A stretch of 64,000 nt of DNA from an uncultured Clostridia bacterium (GCA_947625905.1 CANQQJ010000010.1:1-64000); one strand, 5' to 3'. Shown: positions 35,784 to 45,007, numbered from the stretch's first letter. Program-made: numbers and translations. The notes: generated by a model not told the origin, from the sequence alone.

Positions 35784-35820
35784 TTGTATTCTTGTATTTT
35801 TAATTGATTTGTGGTATAAT
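35784..35820 (+). promoter_or_regulatory. promoter of the MocR-type gene with a direct repeat over the -35 box
   Basis: TTGTAT (35792-35797) and TATAAT (35815-35820) are 17 bp apart. The -35 is part of two exact TTGTATT copies at 35784-35790 and 35792-35798, one base apart; GntR/MocR regulators commonly bind direct repeats near their own promoter, so this may be an autoregulatory operator. Confidence 0.55.
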
Positions 35821-35853
35821 TCTTATGAAATATAAATTAATGGGTGAACATAT

Positions 35854-37254
35854 ATGGCAATACAAAATTTCGTCGCTAAAAATAACGGAATACCCCTTTA
35901 CATACAGTTAAAGAGGGCTTTTATCGATGAGATCAAAGCCGGGAAATATGAAAATATGCAAAAACTCCCATCTCGAAGAAAATTGGCAAAAACGCTCCAT
36001 CTCAGCACAACTACTGTAAACAACGCATATCAGGCGCTTGTGGACGAGGGTTACGCCGTCACTATAGATCGCAGCGGATTTTATGCCAGGACATTTGAAT
36101 CGACAAATGACGAGTATAACGATATCGTATGGGAGACAAGCACCGAATACTTATACAACTTCAGTTACAACAACTGCGACACTTCGTTTTTAAAGGAATA
36201 TTTTATTATTCCGTCCAAAAATTACAGCAGAGCGATAGAAAACAGCGCTCGGATATTATCCTCCCACGGCAACAAGAGGGGAGAAACCGGCCTTCGGGTA
36301 GAGCTTTCGAAATTTTTAAGCCAATTCAGGGGGATCAGCTGCTCTATTAACGACATTATTTTCGGCGCGGGAATACAATATCTTCTGACGGCCATCGTTA
36401 TGATATTGGGCACCGATAAAGTTTACGGTTTTGAAAATCCAACCGATTATAAAATGTATGTCTGGCTTAAAAATCTCGGTGTTAATATAAAATTTCTGAA
36501 CATCACCGCGCACAACAGAATAACCCCGGACGAGCTTGACAAACTCGGTATAGACGTTATGATATTAATGCCCGAAAACCAGCTCCCGACAGGACGCAGG
36601 ATGGATCTTGAGGAAAGGCAGGAACTTGCGCGCTGGTGCTCGGATTCAAAAGAGAAATATATTATCGAAACCGCGACCGACGGCTATCTGAATTATTCCG
36701 ATAACATAATAAGCACTATATATACTCTCGCGGAGTCAAACGTGATCTATCTTGAAAGCTTTGAATATATTTTATCGCCAAATATACGCGCGTCATACAT
36801 GGTGCTTCCGCCCGGGATCATTGATTCGGTGATAAAGAAGCTCGAAAACTTTTCACCTCTTGTCACGGCGTACGAACAGGAAATATATCACAATATGCTC
36901 AGCGGCGGATTTTTGAAAAAACTGATACTAAAAAATAATAAAAATATGAAGAAAAAGCGCGACCGTCTGATCTCGGAACTCAGAGCTTCGGAATTGGGAA
37001 GCAGATTCGCCGCCGTCAACGCAGACACGGGAATGAATTTTCTCGGAATAATAGAGGGCAGCGGAAGCGGGATCGAGCTTACCCGAGCCGCGTTTGACGC
37101 GGGCGTAAAAATATTCGAGATGAGCAAATTTTTAAACAATCCCAATCCTCAAATCGAGCACCGAGCCTTTGTTTTCGGATACGGCGGTCTGAATACCGGC
37201 GATATAAAAGACGCGGTAAAGCGTATTGAAGGCGTTTGGTGCCCGATCGATTAG
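35854..37254 (+). CDS. MocR/PdxR-type GntR regulator with degenerate PLP site
   Basis: 466 residues. Residues about 8-75 are a GntR winged helix (PLYIQLKRAFIDEIKAG, KLPSRRKLAKTLHLSTTTVNNAYQAL). The rest is an aminotransferase-fold effector domain (MILMPENQLPTGRRMDLEERQELA, YLESFEYILSPNIRASYMVLP). In normal MocR proteins the second motif reads like SFSKxLSPxLRxGY with the PLP lysine; here the lysine position is Tyr305 (SFEYILSP). The usual EDDYDSE motif that holds the PLP ring reads IIETATDGY (Thr273 and Thr275 in place of Asp and Tyr). So three PLP contacts seem lost, and the protein may sense something else or nothing. ATG at 35854 has a weak ribosome site (GGGTGA). Divergent from the clpE-like gene. 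Confidence 0.85.
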   Translation: MAIQNFVAKNNGIPLYIQLKRAFIDEIKAGKYENMQKLPSRRKLAKTLHLSTTTVNNAYQALVDEGYAVTIDRSGFYARTFESTNDEYNDIVWETSTEYLYNFSYNNCDTSFLKEYFIIPSKNYSRAIENSARILSSHGNKRGETGLRVELSKFLSQFRGISCSINDIIFGAGIQYLLTAIVMILGTDKVYGFENPTDYKMYVWLKNLGVNIKFLNITAHNRITPDELDKLGIDVMILMPENQLPTGRRMDLEERQELARWCSDSKEKYIIETATDGYLNYSDNIISTIYTLAESNVIYLESFEYILSPNIRASYMVLPPGIIDSVIKKLENFSPLVTAYEQEIYHNMLSGGFLKKLILKNNKNMKKKRDRLISELRASELGSRFAAVNADTGMNFLGIIEGSGSGIELTRAAFDAGVKIFEMSKFLNNPNPQIEHRAFVFGYGGLNTGDIKDAVKRIEGVWCPID

Positions 37255-37279
37255 ACTCTCGATCGTCCGCATTTTCGCC

Positions 37280-37308
37280 TTGACAAAGAAAACGCCTAAT
37301 GTTATACT
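37280..37308 (+). promoter_or_regulatory. sigma-A promoter of the DUF4867-type gene
   Basis: TTGACA (37280-37285) and TATACT (37303-37308), 17 bp apart, about 72 bases before the start codon at 37381. The gene is therefore transcribed separately from the MocR-type gene. Confidence 0.8.
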
Positions 37309-37380
37309 GATTTTGATATCAGTTTAATAATGACATAAAAATCGAATGAAATTTAAATTTTAAAAAACGGAGGAATGAAA

Positions 37381-38025
37381 ATGAGTTTAGTAATTAAATC
37401 TGTCAATGACAAGGATTTCGTAAAATACGGCAGAGTTGTCGAAGGATATGATTTCGGCAAGCTTCTTTCTACTCTTGAAAGCTGCTCTCCCAAGCCCGAC
37501 GACGTGGTGTATGTTCCGTCGTGTCCCGAGCTTGAGTCCCTTGAAGTTAAGAAATATTTGGCCGATAACGTCTACGGCGGAATGCCGATTCAGATCGGCT
37601 ACTGTAACGGAACAAACACAAAGCTCAATTGCCTTGAATATCACAAAGACAGTGAGATCGACATTGCGGCCGATGATTGCGTTCTGCTTTTGGGTTGTCA
37701 GCAGGACGCTGCGAAAGGAACATACGACACATCTAAGGTCGAGGCGTTTCTCTGCCCCAAAGGCACTGCAGTCGAGCTTTACGCGACGACGCTGCACTAC
37801 GCGCCGTGCAGCGCCAAGCTCGGCGAGGGTTTCAGAGTAGTGATCGTCCTTCCCAAGGGTACAAATTACGATATGCCCGATATCGAGATCACCAACAATG
37901 AGGATAAGCGGCTGTTTGCAAGCAACAAGTGGCTGATCGCACATCCCGACGCGCCCGAGGCGAAGCAGGGCGCCGTTGTTGCCATAACCGGCGATAACAC
38001 CGATATTGCCGAGCTTATCAAATAA
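37381..38025 (+). CDS. cupin-like protein of DUF4867 type
   Basis: 214 residues from the ATG at 37381 (GGAGGA 6 bases upstream; an in-frame ATG at 37375 is too close). IQIGYCNGTNTKLNCLEYHKDSEIDIA, VLLLGCQQD, YDTSKVEAFLCPKGTAVELYATTLHYAPC and FRVVIVLPKGTNYDMP match what I recall of DUF4867 proteins from Firmicutes, a cupin-like fold with conserved His/Glu (LEYHKDSE, ATTLHYAPC) that might bind a metal or a sugar. No function is established. Often seen near sugar catabolism genes in other genomes, as far as I recall; here its neighbours are a regulator and uppP. Confidence 0.75.
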   Translation: MSLVIKSVNDKDFVKYGRVVEGYDFGKLLSTLESCSPKPDDVVYVPSCPELESLEVKKYLADNVYGGMPIQIGYCNGTNTKLNCLEYHKDSEIDIAADDCVLLLGCQQDAAKGTYDTSKVEAFLCPKGTAVELYATTLHYAPCSAKLGEGFRVVIVLPKGTNYDMPDIEITNNEDKRLFASNKWLIAHPDAPEAKQGAVVAITGDNTDIAELIK

Positions 38026-38059
38026 GAGGCATATTAATAAATTGTAATATAATTTCAAT

Positions 38060-38086
38060 AAACAGGTCTTGATACAAGGCCTGTTT
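38060..38086 (+). terminator. hairpin after the DUF4867-type gene
   Basis: AAACAGGTCTTG pairs with CAAGGCCTGTTT (one G-U) over a three-base loop, then GCGTATATAAT. It contains the -35 element of the next promoter. Confidence 0.6.
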
Positions 38087-38097
38087 GCGTATATAAT
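38069..38097 (+). promoter_or_regulatory. probable promoter of uppP, overlapping the hairpin
   Basis: TTGATA (38069-38074) lies in the loop side of the hairpin and TATAAT is at 38092-38097, 17 bp apart, about 34 bases before the TTG start of uppP. Confidence 0.6.
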
Positions 38098-38130
38098 AAT
38101 AAGCACATAATTTTTGGGAGGTATTCTGAA

Positions 38131-38940
38131 TTGAACTTTATCGAAGTTATAAAATCAATTATTCTCGGCATTGTCGAGGGCATAACCGAATGGCTGCCCA
38201 TAAGCTCCACGGGTCACATGATCCTCGTGAACGAGCTGATACGCAACACGGGCTTCACGGCCTCGGATTTATATTTGTATGTTATACAGCTTGGCGCGAT
38301 ACTCGCGGTCGTCACACTGTATTTCCGCAAGCTGAACCCGTTCTCGCCGAGCAAAACAAAAAGCGAAAAGTCGGACACATGGCAGATGTGGTTCAAGGTG
38401 GTGATCGCCTGTCTGCCCGCCGCGGTTATCGGACTGCTGCTCGACCCGATAATGGAAAAACTCGAAAACTGGGAAGTCGTTTCCGCCACCCTTATTATCT
38501 ACGGAATAGCGTTTATCATTCTTGAAAACCGTCCGAGAAAAACTCTCGTGCGCGACATGAACGGCATGACCTACAAAACCGCGCTGCTGATCGGCATGTT
38601 TCAGGTGCTTTCGATAATTCCCGGGACCTCACGCTCGGGCTCTACCATATTGGGCGCCATGATAGTCGGCTGCTCGAGAGAGATAGCTGCGGAGTTCTCG
38701 TTCTTTCTGGCGATACCCGTCATGTTCGGCGTCAGTCTATTAAAAATTTTGAAATACGGTCTTGTTATGAGCGGCGGCGACGCGGCTGTGCTCCTCATCG
38801 GCATGGCTGTGGCATATGCAGTTTCGATGCTGGCGATAAAGTTCCTCGTAAATTTTGTGAAAAGCCACGACTTCAAGCCCTTCGGAGTTTACAGAATAAT
38901 TCTCGGACTTGTCGTTATAGCTTACTTCTTGGTATTTTGA
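38131..38940 (+). CDS. uppP: undecaprenyl-diphosphatase (BacA type)
   Basis: 269 residues starting at a TTG codon with GGGAGG 8 bases upstream; no closer ATG fits the conserved N-terminus. Integral membrane enzyme with about eight spans that recycles undecaprenyl pyrophosphate for cell-wall synthesis; overexpression gives bacitracin resistance in other bacteria. GIVEGITEWLPISSTGHMIL (catalytic Glu and Ser/His region) and IIPGTSRSGSTILGAM are the two signature motifs. Monocistronic by spacing. Confidence 0.95.
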   Translation: MNFIEVIKSIILGIVEGITEWLPISSTGHMILVNELIRNTGFTASDLYLYVIQLGAILAVVTLYFRKLNPFSPSKTKSEKSDTWQMWFKVVIACLPAAVIGLLLDPIMEKLENWEVVSATLIIYGIAFIILENRPRKTLVRDMNGMTYKTALLIGMFQVLSIIPGTSRSGSTILGAMIVGCSREIAAEFSFFLAIPVMFGVSLLKILKYGLVMSGGDAAVLLIGMAVAYAVSMLAIKFLVNFVKSHDFKPFGVYRIILGLVVIAYFLVF

Positions 38941-38992
38941 CCGTAAAATATCAACGGTTTTATTGAAAATACATCTTTTTTGAAATTTACTA

Positions 38993-39021
38993 TTGCAAAT
39001 AGACTGTTGTTGTTATATAAT
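38993..39021 (+). promoter_or_regulatory. sigma-A promoter of argGH
   Basis: TTGCAA (38993-38998) and TATAAT (39016-39021), 17 bp apart, 51 bases upstream of argG. No convincing ARG box palindrome was seen in the leader. Confidence 0.75.
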
Positions 39022-39072
39022 AGATAAAGAAAATTTTGCCCAAGCGGCATAACATAATCCGGAGGTATAAAA

Positions 39073-40287
39073 ATGGCAAAAGAAAAAGTAGTATTGGCGT
39101 ATTCGGGAGGTCTCGACACCTCGATCATCATTCCTTGGCTCAAGGAGAATTATGACTATGATGTTATCGCGGTATGCGGCAACGTTGGCCAGGGCAAAGA
39201 GACCGAAGGTCTTGAAGAGAGGGCAAAGAGATCGGGCGCACTCAAGCTCTATATTGAGGACTTAAGAGACGAGTACGTTGAGGATTTTATTTTCCCCACG
39301 CTCAAAGCCGGCGCGGTCTATGAGGGCAAGTATCTGCTGGGAACATCCCACGCGCGTCCGATCATAGCGAGAAGGCTTGTTGAGATAGCGAAAAAAGAAG
39401 GAGCGGTGGCTATCTGTCACGGAGCAACCGGCAAAGGCAACGATCAGGTCCGCTTTGAACTGACTATCAAGGCGCTGGCTCCGGAGCTTAAAATAATCGC
39501 GCCCTGGAGGATTTGGGACATCAAATCGAGAGAAGACGCGGTCGATTACGCCGAGGCTCATAATATTGAGATACCCGTAACCAAAAAAGATTTGTATTCA
39601 AGAGACAGAAACATCTGGCACATCAGCCACGAGGGCATGGATCTTGAGGATCCCGCCAACGAGCCTCAGCTCGACAGCCTGCTCAAGCTCGGCGTATCGC
39701 CCGAAAAGGCTCCGGACGAGCCCACATATATCACAATAGGATTTAATAAGGGCGTTCCGGTGTCGCTGGACGGCAAGAAAATGAAGGCGCGCGAGCTGGT
39801 TGAAAAACTCAATGAACTTGGCGGAAAGAACGGAATCGGCATTGCTGACATCGTTGAGGACAGACTGGTCGGCATGAAGTCAAGAGGCGTGTATGAGACT
39901 CCGGGCGGTACAATTCTGTACGCCGCTCTTCAGGAACTTGAGTATCTCTGCCTTGACCGTGACACTCAGGCGTTCAAGCGCCAGGCGGCCATCAAATTCG
40001 CCGAACTGGTGTATGACGGCAAGTGGTTCACGCCCCTGCGCGAGTCGCTTTCTGCCATGGTTGACTCGATGGAGGAAACAGTCACCGGCGAAGTTCGCGT
40101 TAAGCTTTACAAAGGCTCAGTTACCCCCGCGGGCACAAAGTCGCCTTACTCGCTTTATAACGAGGATATCGCCAGCTTCGGCGACAGCCATGAGCTCTAC
40201 AGCCACAAGGACAGCGAGGGCTTCATAAACCTGTTCGGACTTCCGCTCAAGGTTAGAGCCTTAATGAAGAAAAAACAGAATAAGTAA
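39073..40287 (+). CDS. argG: argininosuccinate synthase
   Basis: 404 residues. Condenses citrulline and aspartate with [18 protein letters not shown] is the ATP pyrophosphatase P-loop, [15 protein letters not shown] and [13 protein letters not shown] are further family signatures, and [12 protein letters not shown] lies near the C-terminus. GGAGG is 7 bases before the ATG. 27 bases precede argH, so the two form an operon for the last two steps of arginine synthesis; arginine genes upstream in the pathway are elsewhere. Confidence 0.97.
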   Translation: MAKEKVVLAYSGGLDTSIIIPWLKENYDYDVIAVCGNVGQGKETEGLEERAKRSGALKLYIEDLRDEYVEDFIFPTLKAGAVYEGKYLLGTSHARPIIARRLVEIAKKEGAVAICHGATGKGNDQVRFELTIKALAPELKIIAPWRIWDIKSREDAVDYAEAHNIEIPVTKKDLYSRDRNIWHISHEGMDLEDPANEPQLDSLLKLGVSPEKAPDEPTYITIGFNKGVPVSLDGKKMKARELVEKLNELGGKNGIGIADIVEDRLVGMKSRGVYETPGGTILYAALQELEYLCLDRDTQAFKRQAAIKFAELVYDGKWFTPLRESLSAMVDSMEETVTGEVRVKLYKGSVTPAGTKSPYSLYNEDIASFGDSHELYSHKDSEGFINLFGLPLKVRALMKKKQNK

Positions 40288-40314
40288 ACAAGTTTTTCGG
40301 AAAGAGGACAGATA

Positions 40315-41679
40315 ATGGCAAAATTATGGGGAGGCCGCTTTTCAAAATCCACCGACGCGCTGGTTGACGATTTCAACTCGTCGATCAGGTTTGACTCGCG
40401 GATGTACGTTCAGGACATACGCGGGAGCCAGGCCCACGCCGAGATGCTCGGCAGGCAGGGGATAATAAGCAAAGAGGACTCCAAGTTGATTGTAAAGACT
40501 CTCGGCGAGATCAAAAAAGATATTGACGACGGAAAAGTCGAGTTCAGGATCGACGCCGAGGACATACATATGAATATCGAGACGATACTAATCGAGCGGA
40601 TAGGAGATGTGGGCAAGAGGCTCCACACGGGCCGCAGCCGCAACGATCAGGTTGCGCTTGACACGAGAATGTACGTCCGCGACAAGCTTGATGAGATAAA
40701 AAAAGACGTCGAGGCCCTCAAATCGACGCTGCTCGATCTGGCGGAGGAGCATCTCAACACGATAATGCCGGGCTATACCCACCTGCAAAAGGCGCAGCCC
40801 GTGACTCTGGCCCATCATCTGATGGCGTATTACGAGATGTTTAACCGCGACAGTTCAAGGCTTGACGACTGCCGAAAAAGGCTTAACGTAATGCCGCTCG
40901 GCAGCGGCGCGCTCGCGGGAACCACGTATCCCCTCGACCGCGAATTTGTTGCGGACAAGCTCGGTTTTGACTCAGTGAGCATGAACAGTCTGGACGGCGT
41001 TTCGGACAGAGATTTCACTCTCGAGCTTGCGTTTGACATATCGGTCATTATGACGCATCTCAGCCGTTTTTCCGAGGAAATAATTCTTTGGAGCTCGCAC
41101 GAGTTCGGATTCATTGATCTTGACGACGCGTACAGCACGGGCTCAAGCATAATGCCACAGAAAAAGAATCCCGACGTCGCCGAGCTTGCCAGAGGCAAGA
41201 CCGGCAGAGTATACGGTGACCTGATGGGACTTTTGACCGTTATGAAAGGGATTCCGCTGGCGTACAACAAGGATATGCAGGAGGACAAAGAGCAGCTGTT
41301 TGACGCGATCGACACCGTCAAAATGTGTTTGCCGGTATTCGAGAGAATGATAGCGACCATGACGGTGCGCAAAGACAGGATGCTTGAAGGAGCCAAAGGC
41401 GGATTTACCAATGCCACCGATGTTGCGGATTATCTTGTAAAAAAGGGTCTGCCGTTCCGCGACGCGCACGGTGTTGTTGGAAGAATTGTCGCGTACTGCA
41501 TTGAGAAAAACACCGTTATCGACGCGCTCTCGATCGATGAATTCAAGAGCTTTTCGGAGCTTTTCGGTGATGATATATACGACGCGATCTCGCTTGAGAC
41601 CTGCGTGGGTCAAAGAGAGCTTATCGGCGGACCCGCGCCAAAAACTGTCAAGGCGCTAATAGAAAAATATAAAAATTAA
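40315..41679 (+). CDS. argH: argininosuccinate lyase
   Basis: 454 residues. Splits argininosuccinate into arginine and fumarate. [21 protein letters not shown] is the typical N-terminus, [17 protein letters not shown] and [21 protein letters not shown] are conserved regions 1 and 2, and [16 protein letters not shown] is the superfamily catalytic loop. AAAGAGGA lies upstream of the ATG. Same operon as argG; the transaldolase gene follows after 21 bases and may be read through. Confidence 0.97.
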   Translation: MAKLWGGRFSKSTDALVDDFNSSIRFDSRMYVQDIRGSQAHAEMLGRQGIISKEDSKLIVKTLGEIKKDIDDGKVEFRIDAEDIHMNIETILIERIGDVGKRLHTGRSRNDQVALDTRMYVRDKLDEIKKDVEALKSTLLDLAEEHLNTIMPGYTHLQKAQPVTLAHHLMAYYEMFNRDSSRLDDCRKRLNVMPLGSGALAGTTYPLDREFVADKLGFDSVSMNSLDGVSDRDFTLELAFDISVIMTHLSRFSEEIILWSSHEFGFIDLDDAYSTGSSIMPQKKNPDVAELARGKTGRVYGDLMGLLTVMKGIPLAYNKDMQEDKEQLFDAIDTVKMCLPVFERMIATMTVRKDRMLEGAKGGFTNATDVADYLVKKGLPFRDAHGVVGRIVAYCIEKNTVIDALSIDEFKSFSELFGDDIYDAISLETCVGQRELIGGPAPKTVKALIEKYKN

Positions 41680-41700
41680 TATAAAAGGAGATTGATTCAA

Positions 41701-42351
41701 ATGAAATTATTTATCGACACAGCCATTGTTGACGAAATCAAAGAAGTCAATGATATGGGCGTGATCTGCGGCGTTACAACAAATCCGTCGCTCATCGCCA
41801 AGTCGGGCAGAAAATTTGAGGATGTTGTAAAGGAGATCACTCAGATAGTTGACGGCCCCATCAGTGCCGAGGTTACCGCCAAGGATCCCGACGAGATGGT
41901 TGAGCAGGCGATCCCCCTCACCAAGATTCACAAAAATATCATAATCAAGATACCCTTCAACAAAGAGGGCCTGATGGCTTGCAAAAAGATGACCGCCCTG
42001 GGCATCAAGACAAATGTTACGCTTATTTTCTCGGCGGCACAGGCGCTTCTCGCGGCAAAGGCGGGCGCTACATACGTAAGCCCCTTCCTGGGCAGACTCG
42101 ACGACATCGGAACCGACGGCATGAACCTCATCGAGGAGATAGTTGACGTATTCGCGAATGATCCCGAGATCAACACGCAGATCATCGCCGCTTCTATCAG
42201 AAACCCGATCCATGTTATCGACGCCGCAAGAGTTGGCTGCGATATCGCGACCGTTCCCTACGGTGTTATCATGCAGATGCTCAACCACCCGCTGACCGAC
42301 ATCGGCATAGCAAGATTCGACGCGGACTGGGCAACGGTTCCCAAGGACTAA
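41701..42351 (+). CDS. transaldolase of the short FSA/TalC type
   Basis: 216 residues from the ATG at 41701 (AAAGGAG 10 bases upstream). Members are transaldolases or fructose-6-phosphate aldolases. [46 protein letters not shown] (Schiff-base lysine in the IKIP motif) and [30 protein letters not shown] are family landmarks. Most Firmicute members act as transaldolases in the non-oxidative pentose phosphate pathway. Its link to argGH is positional only. Confidence 0.93.
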   Translation: MKLFIDTAIVDEIKEVNDMGVICGVTTNPSLIAKSGRKFEDVVKEITQIVDGPISAEVTAKDPDEMVEQAIPLTKIHKNIIIKIPFNKEGLMACKKMTALGIKTNVTLIFSAAQALLAAKAGATYVSPFLGRLDDIGTDGMNLIEEIVDVFANDPEINTQIIAASIRNPIHVIDAARVGCDIATVPYGVIMQMLNHPLTDIGIARFDADWATVPKD

Positions 42352-42360
42352 GAATATATT

Positions 42361-42385
42361 TAAGGGCTCCCGTTCGGAGCCCTTA
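42361..42385. terminator. bidirectional terminator between transaldolase and acyltransferase genes
   Basis: Perfect 10-bp inverted repeat TAAGGGCTCC/GGAGCCCTTA with a 5-base loop between convergent genes. Confidence 0.75.
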
Positions 42386-42413
42386 GTCATATAAGTCGGT
42401 ATATTATCTTGAT

Positions 42414-43634
42414 TTATTCCGAAGGTCTTGTATTTAATTCCGATTCAATTTTTTCATCTTGGCCGATTTTTTGTATCTGTAATTTTTCATCATTCCCGCT
42501 TAAATTACTGTTTTTATAATTTAACAAGTATTCTTTGAACTTTGAATATAAAAAATTGCAGCCGTGCGTTAGCAAAAAATAAAACACGTTTATTACAGCG
42601 GAAACGATAAGTGCTCCAATAAAGATACACGGAACAGCAATAATATAATACTTCATTTTTGCCGGCACATCGGATATTATTGCGTTGAAAGCAACATAAA
42701 AATAATCATCAAAGAACCATGTTGAAAGATATGCGCCGAATGATAAATTCGCTACTATTTTAAGAAGCGATTTAACGGCCGCAGGAGCTTTGCCGAGATT
42801 TAATTTGGTCAAAAACAAAAACAAAAATGTTGATGTTAAAGCGTTCTCAAAACCTCCCCAATCGTTCATAGCGTTAAATACTAAATTTTTATTATACGAA
42901 ACCAAAATATTAATAATTGAGCTAAGCAGCAGAGATAATACGAACAACGCAAGACACTGATACTTTTTATCTTTGGTGTTATATTCTCTTATATAAGCAC
43001 CTATGTAATAATATGCGATCGGATATAAACTCACAAAAACATCCGGCATGCTTTTGTGATAGTAATTTGCATAGGTCGGCAAAATAATAACTCCGATAGC
43101 AGCTAATACAAGAGCTTGCTTTTGCCATTTTTCACCGCATTTTTTGAATATAATATTCAACAACGGAATAATTGTATAAAGCCAAATATAGATTCCGACA
43201 TACCAACTGTATTCGGAGCTGGAAGATAAATCTATAATAAAATCTATCGGTCCCAAAACGTTATTTCTGACTATTGCCTTATATATAAATACAAATACTT
43301 TATATATAAAGAATATGGATAATATTCGGATCAAACCCTTAAAGTATCCTCTTCCAAAGGTTTTTTTGGACATTAAAAATCCTGTTATCAATAAAAATAA
43401 GGGTATGCACATCATAGACATTGTGCGTACAACTGTCATAATATACATAAGATTTGAGTTAACAGGTAAATTATAAAAACCCGTATGCATAAAAAAGTGA
43501 ATAGACGGGATAAAATATAGCGCTATACATCTTATTAAATCAATATTTGCAAATCTTTCACTTTTGTTTGATGCAGTCTTTCGCTGATCCCGGATAGGCA
43601 AATCCGAATTGTTAAGACTCTCTGTCATTGTCAT
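42414..43634 (-). CDS. membrane acyltransferase, acyltransferase 3 family
   Basis: 406 residues from the ATG at 43634, with AGAGGTG 8 bases upstream. About ten membrane spans. ANIDLIRCIALYFIPSIHFFMH resembles the first-helix signature of OafA/WecH-type acyltransferases (R/D..R..A...V...H), with His in the expected active position; LFLLITGFLMSKKTFGRGYFKGLIRIL is the second conserved stretch. Such enzymes add acetyl or succinyl groups to surface glycans, peptidoglycan or lipids. A hydrophilic N-terminus (about 35 residues) and C-terminus (about 30 residues) face the cytoplasm. Target unknown. The codon mix is more A/T-rich than its neighbours, which might reflect later acquisition. Confidence 0.82.
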   Translation of the reverse strand: MTMTESLNNSDLPIRDQRKTASNKSERFANIDLIRCIALYFIPSIHFFMHTGFYNLPVNSNLMYIMTVVRTMSMMCIPLFLLITGFLMSKKTFGRGYFKGLIRILSIFFIYKVFVFIYKAIVRNNVLGPIDFIIDLSSSSEYSWYVGIYIWLYTIIPLLNIIFKKCGEKWQKQALVLAAIGVIILPTYANYYHKSMPDVFVSLYPIAYYYIGAYIREYNTKDKKYQCLALFVLSLLLSSIINILVSYNKNLVFNAMNDWGGFENALTSTFLFLFLTKLNLGKAPAAVKSLLKIVANLSFGAYLSTWFFDDYFYVAFNAIISDVPAKMKYYIIAVPCIFIGALIVSAVINVFYFLLTHGCNFLYSKFKEYLLNYKNSNLSGNDEKLQIQKIGQDEKIESELNTRPSE

Positions 43635-43680
43635 AAAATACACACCTCTGTTAAATCCAATACCTTATTAAAGTGTTTTA

Positions 43681-43709
43681 AGTATAATATATATATAATA
43701 TTATGTCAA
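43681..43709 (-). promoter_or_regulatory. sigma-A promoter of the acyltransferase gene
   Basis: On the minus strand TTGACA (43704-43709) and TATACT (43681-43686) are 17 bp apart, with a spacer made almost entirely of alternating A and T. The remaining gap up to 43829 holds no gene. Confidence 0.8.
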
Positions 43710-43828
43710 GTCTATAGCTTTTGACTTCACGCAATATCTGCATAGTGCCATATCGCAGGTTAAATTGCAGTCTTTTAAAAATTAAATTTTTGCGGCAGCA
43801 ATGCAAATTAGCGGTCTTGCGCTCAATA

Positions 43829-44401
43829 TCAATAAATCAGAACGCCGATCACCGCGCCGCACAGGATATACACGATCGGGTGGATTTTTTTCAGAGGCTT
43901 CAGGTACAGCAGTATCAGCGTGGCTATACAAATCAAAAGCGCTTTGGGATCGGCGAGGTTAAGTATATTGTGCGTTTCGGAAAATTTGTCAAGGGTCAGG
44001 ACAGCAACTTTCATGACCTGAAGAGCGGCTGCGGCAATAAGGCCGGCTACGGCGGGGCGAAGGCCGTAAAACGCGTGCTTCACAAGCTTGTTTTCCTGAA
44101 ATTTTTGCAAAAACTTCGCGATAATAACGATAATAACCAGGGAGGGCAGGACGAGCCCCACCGTTGCAATAACCGAGCCGAGCGCTCCGCCGACCGTATA
44201 TCCCGTGTATGTTGCCATGTTTACGCCCATAGGGCCGGGAGTTGATTCGGAAACCGCGATCATATTTGATATGTCATTGACCGACAGCCATTCGGGGTAT
44301 CTCGCTGACATGTCATAGATAAACGGCAGCGTGGCGAGGCCGCCTCCGACCGCGAAAAGTCCCGTTTTAAAGAATTCGTAAAACAAAAGCAGATATGTCA
44401 T
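43829..44401 (-). CDS. chromate transporter family, half-size subunit 2
   Basis: 190 residues from the ATG at 44401, whose ATGA overlaps the stop of the upstream partner; GGGAGG is 8 bases upstream. About five membrane spans. GLFAVGGGLATLPFIYDM and ESTPGPMGVNMATYTGYTVGG match the ChrA half-domain (FxxGG and TPG motifs). Members of short-chain ChrA pairs work as a heterodimer. In ordinary Clostridia the physiological substrate may be another oxyanion rather than chromate. Confidence 0.9.
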   Translation of the reverse strand: MTYLLLFYEFFKTGLFAVGGGLATLPFIYDMSARYPEWLSVNDISNMIAVSESTPGPMGVNMATYTGYTVGGALGSVIATVGLVLPSLVIIVIIAKFLQKFQENKLVKHAFYGLRPAVAGLIAAAALQVMKVAVLTLDKFSETHNILNLADPKALLICIATLILLYLKPLKKIHPIVYILCGAVIGVLIY

Positions 44402-44940
44402 TCCTTGCACCTCCCGAGACGTCCCGCGATCAGGCCGACTATAAGCGCTCCGATCACGACGTATACCGAGGATATGCCCAAAAGTCCCGCCAGAACAAAG
44501 GCGAGAATAAATATAACAAAACCGGTGACGTCCTTAACTCCGGATTTGAAAAACTTGACTACCGCTTGAATTATAAGCGCCGCAACTACCGCGCGGACGC
44601 CCGCGAAAGCGTGCTGCACAAATTCGATCTCGGCAAAATTCTGCAAAAACGCGGCGATAAGCATAATTATGATAAGCGACGGAAAAATAACACCGGCGGT
44701 GGCGGCGACAGCTCCGGGAACGCCTTTATTTTTATATCCGATAAACGTGGCGGTGTTGACCGCGATTATTCCGGGCGTGCATTGTCCTACGGCGAAATAG
44801 TTTAAAAGTTCCTCGCTCGTCGCCCATTTTTTGTTTGACACGACCTCGCGCTCAAGGATCGGCAGCATGGCGTACCCGCCGCCGAAAGTCATCACTCCGA
44901 CCTTAGCGAATGTTATAAACATTTCAAGTAATTTTCTCAT
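44398..44940 (-). CDS. chromate transporter family, half-size subunit 1
   Basis: 180 residues from the ATG at 44940, preceded by AAAGGA. FAKVGVMTFGGGYAMLPILEREVV and VGQCTPGIIAVNTATFIGYKNKGVPGA are the FGGG and TPG motifs of the ChrA family. Together with the next gene it equals one full-length ChrA protein split into two. Expressed from the promoter at 44979-45007, back to back with ilvB. Confidence 0.9.
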   Translation of the reverse strand: MRKLLEMFITFAKVGVMTFGGGYAMLPILEREVVSNKKWATSEELLNYFAVGQCTPGIIAVNTATFIGYKNKGVPGAVAATAGVIFPSLIIIMLIAAFLQNFAEIEFVQHAFAGVRAVVAALIIQAVVKFFKSGVKDVTGFVIFILAFVLAGLLGISSVYVVIGALIVGLIAGRLGRCKE

Positions 44941-44978
44941 AAAAAACTTCCTTTCTGCACAAAACGCAGATCGGACTA

Positions 44979-45007
44979 ATAATACCATATTTTTTATGTT
45001 CTGTAAA
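44979..45007 (-). promoter_or_regulatory. promoter of the chromate-transporter pair
   Basis: On the minus strand TTTACA (45002-45007) and TATTAT (44979-44984) are 17 bp apart, about 39 bases before the start codon. Confidence 0.55.
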
